From the NCBI GenBank assembly GCA_004299145.1, contig SCQD01000267.1, forward strand, positions 1-37,585: a stretch of 37,585 nucleotides of DNA. The letters are read 5' to 3'. Source of the stretch: Methylococcaceae bacterium. Its GTDB lineage: Bacteria; Pseudomonadota; Gammaproteobacteria; Methylococcales; Methylococcaceae. A program made the translations under genes and the position numbers. Positions within the stretch are counted from its first letter, which is position 1. Every line of letters begins with the position of its first letter. The notes below the pieces were generated by a model. That model made no database searches. It was not told where the DNA came from and saw only the letters and a program-made list of their open reading frames with translations. This document shows positions 31,978 through 37,585 of the stretch, in pieces.

Positions 31978-33951
31978 TCAGGTTTCCAACTGGAGGGGAA
32001 GGGTAATGGTAAAACACGTGCCATGGCCGAGGACGCTGTCCACGCTGATGTTGCCCTGGTGTTTTTCGATAATGCCGTAGGTGATGGACAAACCCAGGCC
32101 TGTGCCTTCGCCGATTTTTTTGGTGGTGAAAAACGGATCGAAAATTTTGCGGATATTTTCCGGGGAAATGCCGCAGCCGCTGTCGCGGATTTTAACCACG
32201 GCGTTGTCGGCCTCCCGGCTGGTTTCCAGCGTGATCGTGCCGGGGCCTTCGATGGCCTGGATGGCGTTGCCCAAAAGGTTCATGAACACCTGGTTGATCT
32301 GGCCGGCAAAGCAGCTGACCGGCGTGTTCAGGTGATAATGGCGGATGACTTCGATGCGGTTTTTGGTTTGGTGGTGCAGCAAGGCCAGCGTGCTGTCCAG
32401 ACCGTCTTCCAGCAACACGTCTTTGAGTTCCGCTTCGTCCAGGCGCGAAAAATTGCGTAGCGAACTGACGATTTCCTTGACGCGGTTGGCGGCATTTTTG
32501 CCGCTGTTGACCAGCGTGCCGGCGTCTTTGCGCACGAATTCGAAATCGATTTCTTCCAGTTTTTCCTGCAAGACCTGCCGATGCGCTTCCGCCAGCGGCA
32601 ATTGCTGGACGGTATCCACCAGGGCGATCAGGTCGCGCACGTATTCGTCCAGGATGGGCAGGTTGGCGTAAATGGAGCCGATGGGATTATTCAGTTCGTG
32701 CGCCACGCCCGCCACCAACTGGCCCAGCGAGGCCATTTTTTCCTGTTGCACCAATTGGCTTTGTGCGGATTTGAGTTGCTCGATGGCGCTGTGCAGCTCA
32801 CCGTTGGTGGTTTGCAGCATGGCCGTGCGTTCGGCCACTTTTTGTTCCAGCGTGCGGTTGAGTTGTTCCAAGGCTGCCAGACTGGCTTGCAGTTTGGCAG
32901 TCATGGCGTTGAAAGCCTGGCTGAGCACGCCCAGTTCGTCGTCGCTGTCCACTTCGACGCGCTTGGACAGGTCCGAAGAGGCGGTGATGTGCGCCACCGC
33001 CTGGGTCAGCGTCGCGATGGGCCGGATCAGGCGGCGGGCCAGCCAGAGTATCAGCAGGGTGATGGGCACGGCTATGCCTGCGCCCAGCAACAGCATCTGC
33101 ATCGCCGCATCGCGTATCGGTTGCAGGGCTTGCTGCTTGTGCGCCAAGGCCAATAAAGTCCAGGCCAGGCCGGGGACCGGGCCATCGGCCCGCGCTTGCG
33201 CCGCGCCGGCCAGAAACAGACTGTCGTCCAGGCCGATTTCTTCCTGCGGCTGTTGCAAGGCGGCCGCCTGTTCGGTAACGACGGCCGGCAATTCACGGTC
33301 GGCGTACAGCACGGCCTGGGTGGCCGGCGAGAGGATCAGAAATTGCGCGGAGGAGTTGTCCATTTCCTGCGTTACCGCGCTCCACGGGTAAGTGATGATC
33401 AGCGTGCCCAGGCGCAGTTGCGGGTTAAAACTGGCATAAATGGCCTGTCCAAAAGCCAGCGCCGGCTCACGGGAAAAAGTGGACTTGTGTTTGTCCACAA
33501 AAAAAGCGTTTTTATCGGCGATGCGCCAACTGTCCGGCATTTCGGCAGGCAAGGGTTGACCATTATCGTGACTGGACGCCACCAGCTTGCCCTTGTCGTC
33601 GAAGGCATACAGGTGGCCGGGCAGGCCGTACTGTTTTTTCAGTCCGGCCAGGGTGCGGCCGATGCGACCGTCGATATCGCCGGTGATGATGTCGTTCATC
33701 ACTTCCAGCGCCGCCAGCGCCTGCACGTCGATCATCTGGCGGGTGAAAACGGCTTGCAGGCTGGCCAGGCGGTCGGCGGCGGTCTGGCTTAGATTGGCCT
33801 GGATGGCGTGCGCCAGATAATTGCGGATACTGCCGAAAACGGTGCCGGCCACGCTGAGGTAGGTCAGCAGAAAAATCCCGGCCAGCACCAGCAAAAAGCG
33901 CCGCGCCAGGGAGTGGCGCACGGGAGGAAGGGGGGCGGGGTGCAGGGTCAC
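31978..33951 (-). CDS. Membrane sensor histidine kinase with periplasmic sensor and HAMP domain
   Basis: The start of this 657-residue protein is GTG at 33951; no better ATG precedes the first helix. Transmembrane helices lie at about 18-40 and 286-306, with a periplasmic domain of about 245 residues between them (Cache-like wording HLYAFDDKGKLVASSHDNG). HAMP (about 307-360) and a coiled coil lead to the phosphoacceptor box GVAHELNNPIGSI (H418). The ATPase domain has NQVFMNLLGNAIQA, IRDSGCGI and GEGTGLGLSI. The NNPIG wording is that of the HisKA group with long linkers. It ends two bases before the receiver-kinase gene. Upstream lies the PstS-like gene, whose product could bind the sensed ligand or pass it on. 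Confidence 0.93.
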   Translation of the reverse strand: MTLHPAPLPPVRHSLARRFLLVLAGIFLLTYLSVAGTVFGSIRNYLAHAIQANLSQTAADRLASLQAVFTRQMIDVQALAALEVMNDIITGDIDGRIGRTLAGLKKQYGLPGHLYAFDDKGKLVASSHDNGQPLPAEMPDSWRIADKNAFFVDKHKSTFSREPALAFGQAIYASFNPQLRLGTLIITYPWSAVTQEMDNSSAQFLILSPATQAVLYADRELPAVVTEQAAALQQPQEEIGLDDSLFLAGAAQARADGPVPGLAWTLLALAHKQQALQPIRDAAMQMLLLGAGIAVPITLLILWLARRLIRPIATLTQAVAHITASSDLSKRVEVDSDDELGVLSQAFNAMTAKLQASLAALEQLNRTLEQKVAERTAMLQTTNGELHSAIEQLKSAQSQLVQQEKMASLGQLVAGVAHELNNPIGSIYANLPILDEYVRDLIALVDTVQQLPLAEAHRQVLQEKLEEIDFEFVRKDAGTLVNSGKNAANRVKEIVSSLRNFSRLDEAELKDVLLEDGLDSTLALLHHQTKNRIEVIRHYHLNTPVSCFAGQINQVFMNLLGNAIQAIEGPGTITLETSREADNAVVKIRDSGCGISPENIRKIFDPFFTTKKIGEGTGLGLSITYGIIEKHQGNISVDSVLGHGTCFTITLPLQLET

Positions 33952-34165
33952 GGGTAGCTTTCAATCCAATCCGGGGGTGTCGCTGCGCTCAACCCCCGGC
34001 TAATGGCTGGCAACCCTCCGGGTTGCAAAACACCAGCAGCCACGCATTTCAGGAAGCCTTGGCGATTCCGCGAGGACGCGGCGGCTTTGTGTATAACGAT
34101 GAGCGCAGCGCGCGGGGACGAGAGATGTGCCTGTCTTTCGCGCTTTTCGTGGTTAAGCATGCCGG
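33952..34165. repeat. Intergenic palindromes, including short unit copy E (34051-34088)
   Basis: This gap between the PstS-like gene and the sensor kinase holds a CCGGGGGT...ACCCCCGG hairpin (about 33971-34002), GCAACCC/GGGTTGC (about 34009-34025) and copy E of the short unit (AGGAAGCCTT, CCGCGAGGACGCGG, CGGCTTT). The unit follows CATTTC, the same TC-ending left flank seen for copies B, D and F. No gene is seen. Confidence 0.65.
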
Positions 34166-34960
34166 TCACGGCAACTTGCCCAGCACTTTGACGCCATCGC
34201 CGACTTGCGTGTCGGCGCTGACATAGCCCACGGCGCCGGGCACTTTCTGCACGAAAGCCAGCACGGCCTGGTCGGACTCCTGCACCAGCGGCGGTGTTTT
34301 GCCCTTGAAGTGCATTTGCTGCCAGTGGGTGGCCAGTGCGTTGGCGGTTTGTTGCAGCACGGCGGTGGTGAACAGCGCCCGCACCGGACTGCTGGCTTCG
34401 CGGTTGATGGGGATTACCTGTGCGCCATCCGGCCACAAGCTCTGCCGCAGCAGATAAATGCGCGACAGATCCTCGGCGGTCAGCGACGATACCGGCAAGG
34501 AAGGATGGGCGACGACCAGCACGTGGCTGTCGTCGGCAAAGGCCGGCGCCATGGTCAGCCCAGCCGCTATAAAAATGGCGGCGACCTTATTCCCCTTCTC
34601 CTTCTGGGAGAGACTCCAGCGCGTTGCCCGCGCCGAATGGCGCCCAGGAACCGGGGCTTTCGGGCTCCCGGCCCCTCGCTTCGCTCTCCCCTCGGGAGAG
34701 GGTTGGGGTGAGGGGGAGATAAAAAGGCCGCAGCCATTTACTCCCCTCATCCCAACCTTCTCAAGAAGCCTTATTTTTTCCGCTTCGCGGCGGCTTTCCC
34801 TGGGGGAGAAGGAGCGGTTTTTAACCGCAGGTTCCTGGGTCGGGGACTTTGCGGCGCCCCCGGCAGGGTTCCTGGGTAGGGCCGGGGTGAGGGAGAGCGC
34901 AGCGAGGGTTCCGATCATGGCGCGCGTGACGCACATTGTCAGGGACGGCACGCGTGCCAT
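34166..34960 (-). CDS. PstS-like periplasmic substrate-binding protein with repeat-invaded 5' end
   Basis: The conserved part starts with a signal peptide (KVAAIFIAAGLTMAPAFA, cleavage before DDSHV). It continues with HPSLPVSSLTAEDLSRIYLLR, WPDGAQVIPINREASSPVRALF and VPGAVGYVSADTQVGDGVKVLG, as in short PstS-like phosphate/anion-binding proteins. The native start would lie near 34591, just before the codons for NK, but no ATG, GTG or TTG is there. From about 34592 to 34910 the DNA is palindromic repeat, and the frame remains open through it to ATGs at 34750, 34918, 34960 and 35014. The start given here is the first ATG after the porin stop and is a guess; 34750 has an AGAAGG site. It lies between the porin and the sensor kinase and may bind a ligand for that kinase. 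Confidence 0.7.
   Translation of the reverse strand: MARVPSLTMCVTRAMIGTLAALSLTPALPRNPAGGAAKSPTQEPAVKNRSFSPRESRREAEKIRLLEKVGMRGVNGCGLFISPSPQPSPEGRAKRGAGSPKAPVPGRHSARATRWSLSQKEKGNKVAAIFIAAGLTMAPAFADDSHVLVVAHPSLPVSSLTAEDLSRIYLLRQSLWPDGAQVIPINREASSPVRALFTTAVLQQTANALATHWQQMHFKGKTPPLVQESDQAVLAFVQKVPGAVGYVSADTQVGDGVKVLGKLP
34592..34910. repeat. Cluster of at least three palindromic repeat types, including short unit copy F (34763-34798)
   Basis: The block holds CTTCTCCTTCTGGGAGAG and CTCTCCCCTCGGGAGAGGG types, then CCTTCTC split from CCTGGGGGAGAAGG by the 36-base unit AAGAAGCCTT...CCGCTTCGCGG...CGGCTTTC. It ends with the GGCAGGGTTCCTGGGTAGG family (34853-34886), also present as the outer arms at 6076 and 6421. 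The whole block lies in frame upstream of the PstS-like signal peptide and replaces its expected start region. Confidence 0.75.
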
Positions 34961-34964
34961 GATC
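34913..34964. terminator. 16-bp inverted repeat between porin and PstS-like genes
   Basis: GATCATGGCGCGCGTG (34913-34928) pairs with CACGCGTGCCATGATC (34949-34964), with one G-T type difference and a 20-base loop. Next to it GCGCTG AA CAGCGC (about 34971-34984) makes a second stem. Both lie just after the porin stop on the minus strand, so they may end or attenuate the porin transcript. No U-rich tail is present, so a REP-like origin is equally possible. Confidence 0.4.
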
Positions 34965-34988
34965 GTTAAAGCGCTGAACAGCGCGGAC

Positions 34989-36092
34989 TTAAAACAGGAC
35001 GGCCATCGATGCATAAAGGCCTCGGCTCAAGTCCAACGGCACGCCGCTGGTTTCCAGGTATTCCACTTTCCAGGAGATGGCGGGTTGCGGACGGTACACC
35101 ACGCCCAGCAGCCAGTTGCCGCTGACGTCATGGGCATAGCGCGATTGAAAAGTCTCGCCGCGCGCCACCAGGTTCCAGTGTTCATCCAGGCCGTAGATGG
35201 CCTGGACGTAACCACCCCACTCGTTGCGCAACGGGTGTTGCTGGCTGGGTTTCGCCAGCCAGGGACTGGCGTCGTCGGGCCGGCTTACCCAGGTGCGCGT
35301 CCACTGGGTTTCCAGCGTCAGCGCCGAGAAGCTGATGCGGCCGTCCATGCCGATCAGCCATTGTTTCTCGCCGGTATCGCTGTTTTCGGCGCGCTGCATG
35401 GAGAATCCCAGGCGCTTGTGCAAATCGCTGGTAAAAGCGACGTTGAATCCACCCACGCCGCGGTACTGGATAGGCTTGACGTTGCGCGGTTCGCGGATGA
35501 AATCGTCGACCGGCTGAAAGTAGGCTTGAACCTCGGGCAGCCGGCCCTCCGGATCGTTGTAAAGCACGGCGACGCCCGAGGAAAATTCGGAAAAATTCTG
35601 GTGGGTGGTGAGTGGGCGGTTGACGGTCCATACCAGCGGCGCGGCATGGATCTGGTTCCATTCCCCGACCGGGGACAGCATTTTGCCGACGCGAAAGGTC
35701 CAGGCGGGCGTCAGCAAAAAATCGTTGTAAGCGCGTTCCAGCACTATGCGGGGCACGCCTTGTTCAAAAAAGCCGCCATTTTCGGTAAAGACTTGCCCAC
35801 CCGACAATTCCAGCTCGACAAAAGGATTGATCCAGCGGTTGAAGCGGCCCGACAGGAAAACGCTGAAATCATCCAGGGTAAAGCCGGACCTGCCCTCGTT
35901 GGGCATTTCCGCGACCAGATTGGAGTAACCGGAAATATTGAGCGGGCCGACGTTGTAGCCTTCGCCCAGGTGATAGTCGTCCGCACGGGCGCAAGCCGCA
36001 AAAGCCATGGCGGCGGCGATGAACAGTAGTGATGGCAAGGCGGCGGCAAAACGGATGAAAAAGTGGCGCGGCAGCGGTCTAAAAAAGAGCAA
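34989..36092 (-). CDS. Outer membrane beta-barrel porin-like protein
   Basis: The start of this 367-residue protein is TTG at 36092, with a clear GGGAGG ribosome site about 9 bases upstream. A signal peptide follows (FAAALPSLLFIAAAMAFAACARA, cleavage before DDYHL). The mature protein is rich in alternating aromatic/polar strands (RFNRWINPFVELELSGGQVF, WTFRVGKMLSPVGEWNQIHA, ISFSALTLETQWTRTW). It ends in phenylalanine (ASMAVLF), as outer membrane barrels do. The best fit is the porin/phosphate-selective-like family. As first gene of the signalling locus it may import the ligand bound by the PstS-like protein. The first internal ATG would destroy the signal peptide, so the TTG start is favoured. 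Confidence 0.75.
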   Translation of the reverse strand: MLFFRPLPRHFFIRFAAALPSLLFIAAAMAFAACARADDYHLGEGYNVGPLNISGYSNLVAEMPNEGRSGFTLDDFSVFLSGRFNRWINPFVELELSGGQVFTENGGFFEQGVPRIVLERAYNDFLLTPAWTFRVGKMLSPVGEWNQIHAAPLVWTVNRPLTTHQNFSEFSSGVAVLYNDPEGRLPEVQAYFQPVDDFIREPRNVKPIQYRGVGGFNVAFTSDLHKRLGFSMQRAENSDTGEKQWLIGMDGRISFSALTLETQWTRTWVSRPDDASPWLAKPSQQHPLRNEWGGYVQAIYGLDEHWNLVARGETFQSRYAHDVSGNWLLGVVYRPQPAISWKVEYLETSGVPLDLSRGLYASMAVLF

Positions 36093-36166
36093 CGTGGGCT
36101 TCCTCCCTCATGCGCTGGTGGATGATTTGGCACGCATTGTCAGCGTTGCACCGAAGTCGATTGCCA

Positions 36167-36172
36167 ACTATA
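36167..36172 (-). promoter_or_regulatory. Possible -10 box of the porin promoter
   Basis: In the 155-bp gap between the divergent porin and moaB genes, the minus strand reads TATAGT at this place, about 75 bases before the porin start. No good -35 box at 17 bases is visible. On the plus strand TATAAA (36187-36192) could serve moaB, with TTGCCA 20 bases upstream, also a poor spacing. Confidence 0.25.
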
Positions 36173-36247
36173 CCAGATTCGGACGTTATAAACTGTCGCG
36201 CTCAGCGCCGGTGTTTCCGGCGAATATTCAACCTAACGGCCAACGAC

Positions 36248-36784
36248 ATGACAGACATTCGCCCCTTCATTCCCTTGTCCATCGCCGTGCTCACCGTATC
36301 GGACACCCGTAGCGAAGCGGACGATACGTCGGGGCAAACCCTGGTGGAGCGCCTTAGCAAAGCCGGCCATCGGCTGGCGGAAAAGTGCATCGTGCCCGAC
36401 GACGTTTATCAAGTCCGCGCCGTGGTCTCGCGCTGGATCGCCGATGCCGGCGTGCGGGTGGTGATCAGCACCGGCGGTACCGGCGTCACCGGGCGGGACG
36501 GGACGCCGGAAGCGGTGCGCCCTTTGCTGGATAAAGTGCTGGACGGCTTTGGCGAAGTATTCCGGGCGGTGTCGTACCAGGACATCAAAACCTCCACCAT
36601 CCAGTCGCGCGCCCTGGCCGGGGTGGCCAACGGCACTTACATATTCTGCCTGCCCGGTTCCAGCGGCGCCTGCCGCACCGCCTGGGACAATCTCATCGAA
36701 GCGCAACTGGACTACCGCACCCGGCCTTGCAATTTGGCCGAGTTGATGCCCAGGCTGTTGGAGGGCCGTGGCGCAGAGCGATGA
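36248..36784 (+). CDS. moaB: Molybdenum cofactor biosynthesis protein B (MoaB/MogA family)
   Basis: The 178-residue protein has the molybdopterin-binding fold: [19 protein letters not shown] near the start, then [20 protein letters not shown] (the substrate loop), and [16 protein letters not shown]. These match MoaB/MogA, which adenylate molybdopterin before molybdenum insertion. The frame extends upstream to 36110, but the ATG at 36248 fits the family N-terminus. It is divergent from the porin gene. No other cofactor gene is in the window. Confidence 0.93.
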   Translation: MTDIRPFIPLSIAVLTVSDTRSEADDTSGQTLVERLSKAGHRLAEKCIVPDDVYQVRAVVSRWIADAGVRVVISTGGTGVTGRDGTPEAVRPLLDKVLDGFGEVFRAVSYQDIKTSTIQSRALAGVANGTYIFCLPGSSGACRTAWDNLIEAQLDYRTRPCNLAELMPRLLEGRGAER

Positions 36785-36786
36785 TG

Positions 36787-37015
36787 CTACTGGTTGTAAT
36801 CCAGCACGGCGACGGCCGGCGGATTTTTTTGCAAAGCCGTGCGCGCGGGCGGCGTGGCGGCGGTGCTCAGGACTTCGGTCAGCTTGGCGTCCAGAAAACG
36901 TTGTGTTGGGCAAAGAGGAACAACGCTTTGCCGGACGCATCCTGCCGCTCGATGCCGTCACCTTCACGTCTGGGCGCAAATCGCCGTGCTCATCTATTTT
37001 TGAAGCTATTGTATC
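36787..37015 (-). other. Possible decayed coding remnant
   Basis: The 235 bases after moaB hold no intact gene. On the minus strand, one frame reads a plausible protein tail (LDAKLTEVLSTAATPPARTA, ending LDYNQ at 36787). A different frame upstream reads IDEHGDLRPDVKVTASSG. A frameshift near 36930 would join them. No family is recognised and this may be chance. Confidence 0.2.
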
Positions 37016-37019
37016 GAAC

Positions 37020-37156
37020 GTAAGCGTTCACGCCCCTGGGAGCGCAGGCGTCTCGCCTGCACTGCGGCCAGAGCTTGTCCTGAGCTTGCCGAAGGAATGG
37101 CTGCGGCCCCAGGTTGCGGGCAGGATGCCCGCGCTCCCAGGGGCGTGAACGCTTAC
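37020..37156. repeat. 137-bp element with perfect 26-bp terminal inverted repeats (MITE-like)
   Basis: GTAAGCGTTCACGCCCCTGG plus AGCGC (37020-37045) is exactly the reverse complement of 37131-37156. Inside are smaller palindromes (AGGCGTCTCGCCT, GCGGGCAGGATGCCCGC) and GAGCTTGTCCTGAGCTTGCC. No target-site duplication is obvious at the ends and there is no coding content. It resembles the dispersed repeat whose translation reads SAGVSPAL...AGRMPALPG in many bacteria. Confidence 0.8.
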
Positions 37157-37170
37157 CACAAAACGCACAG

Positions 37171-37202
37171 GGCGAGACTTGGCATTCGTGCCAAATCCCG
37201 CC
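37171..37202 (-). terminator. Stem-loop downstream of the RTX-like fragment
   Basis: GGCGAGACTTGGCA and TGCCAAATCCCGCC pair with two mismatches around a TTCG loop. On the minus strand it lies about 17 bases after the stop of the RTX-like tail, so it may be the old terminator of that gene. The following bases are only moderately T-rich. Confidence 0.4.
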
Positions 37203-37218
37203 TCATGTTCGCCCGAAG

Positions 37219-37374
37219 CTAAAGCGCTATATCCGCCGCGCTCAGCGCTTGCACGCCCATCAGCTTGACGGCAAAGTCGGCCGTGTTGTTGCCGTTGGTG
37301 TCGCCGGACAAGATGCCATACCCCCCGGCGCCGTCATACTGGAAGCGCAATTGCCCGGTTGCTTGGAAAACACC
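37219..37374 (-). pseudogene. C-terminal fragment of an RTX/serralysin-type calcium-binding protein
   Basis: The minus-strand frame reads GVFQATGQLRFQYDGAGG, then ILSGDTNGNNTADFAVKL, then MGVQALSAADIAL and stop (TAG 37221-37219). This is the characteristic last repeat of secreted M10 serralysin C-terminal/haemolysin-type proteins (G-D-x-N-x-D/N-x-x-ADF...L-x-AADF). The N-terminal remainder is missing because an ISAs1-family element abuts at about 37375. The fragment has no start and should be inactive. Confidence 0.65.
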
Positions 37375-37585
37375 CAGGGCAATCGCATCAAGCCAAGGCT
37401 TGCAAACCGAGCAGCGTTTGCCTATAGGCGTCGTTCCAGCCGGCCTTGAGGCGGCAGTTTTTGACGCCGGTCTTGCGCGCCTTGTCTTGACGGATCAGGT
37501 TGAGCGTGATGCGGCGCAGGATCGAGAAGTTCTCCGCCGCGTTGCCCTCGCGCATGCGCGCCTGATCCTCGCCGTAGGCCACGTC
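37375..37585 (-). mobile_element. ISAs1-family transposase, C-terminal end of an IS element (partial, runs off the window)
   Basis: The transposase frame (stop at 37388-37390) reads DVAYGEDQARMREGNAAEN, then FSILRRITLNLIRQDKAR and NCRLKAGWNDAYRQTLL. These are the last residues of ISAs1/H-repeat transposases (GNAAENxxxLRxIALNLLRQ...KRLKAGW). Directly after its stop the sequence CAGGGCAATCGCA (37375-37387 on the plus strand) looks like the terminal inverted repeat of such elements. RTX-like coding sequence begins immediately beyond it, so 37375 is the likely element boundary. Most of the element is outside the window. Confidence 0.75.

Noticed and set aside
33948-34436. 162-codon minus-strand frame across the PstS-like gene end
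   Set aside because: It is out of frame with the recognised substrate-binding protein and runs into repeat DNA.

Overview
The window looks like chromosomal DNA of a GC-rich gammaproteobacterium. Supporting signs are a PilS-type sensor kinase, a homodimer-type AceE with an AceF carrying one lipoyl domain, a DamX-like AAA+/SPOR protein, PriA, and many short palindromic intergenic repeats. A methanotroph-like or sulfur-oxidiser-like lineage is only a guess from the repeat style. No rRNA, tRNA or CRISPR array was seen.

Layout. Positions 1-5943 (minus strand) carry the 5' part of a pilS-like gene, an orphan ParD-like antitoxin overlapping its start, an HTTM-DCC membrane fusion protein, a spacer with DnaA-box-like sites, and priA. 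Positions 5944-6911 are a repeat-filled spacer. Positions 6912-10955 hold aceE-aceF. Positions 10998-13009 hold small accessory genes: DUF29, Uma2, and an MntA/HepT-type nucleotidyltransferase/HEPN pair. Positions 13017-17150 hold a glucan-use group: a secreted glucoamylase-like/GH144-like enzyme, an MsmK/UgpC-type ABC ATPase and a GH1 beta-glucosidase. A group II intron scrap and a DamX-like gene follow.

Positions 19832-36092 (all minus strand) look like one signalling locus: porin, PstS-like periplasmic protein, sensor kinase, response regulator-kinase, response regulator-HD-GYP. It is split by a defence operon of about 10 kb (20.9-30.8 kb). In transcription order the island encodes a SNF2-family helicase, an XRE/ImmA metallopeptidase, a DUF4411 PIN-domain protein, a type III-like DNA methyltransferase (Mod), a 61-residue protein, a Res-like helicase-nuclease, and the remnant of a DUF262 (GmrSD-like) gene. 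From ImmA to Res every start overlaps the previous stop (ATGA or TGATG), so these genes appear to be expressed as one unit. The DUF262 remnant stops being family-like just upstream of the HD-GYP regulator start, which marks the left island edge. The end of the window has moaB, a 137-bp inverted-repeat element, and the tail of an RTX-type protein cut by an ISAs1-family element.

The most novel signal is a family of roughly 36-bp palindromic units (about six copies). Several copies sit inside older inverted repeats, so the empty site can be reconstructed. One copy lies, with its host repeat, in frame inside the methyltransferase gene and adds about 25 residues ahead of the DPPY motif. Other repeats have invaded the 5' end of the PstS-like gene and apparently removed its native start codon.
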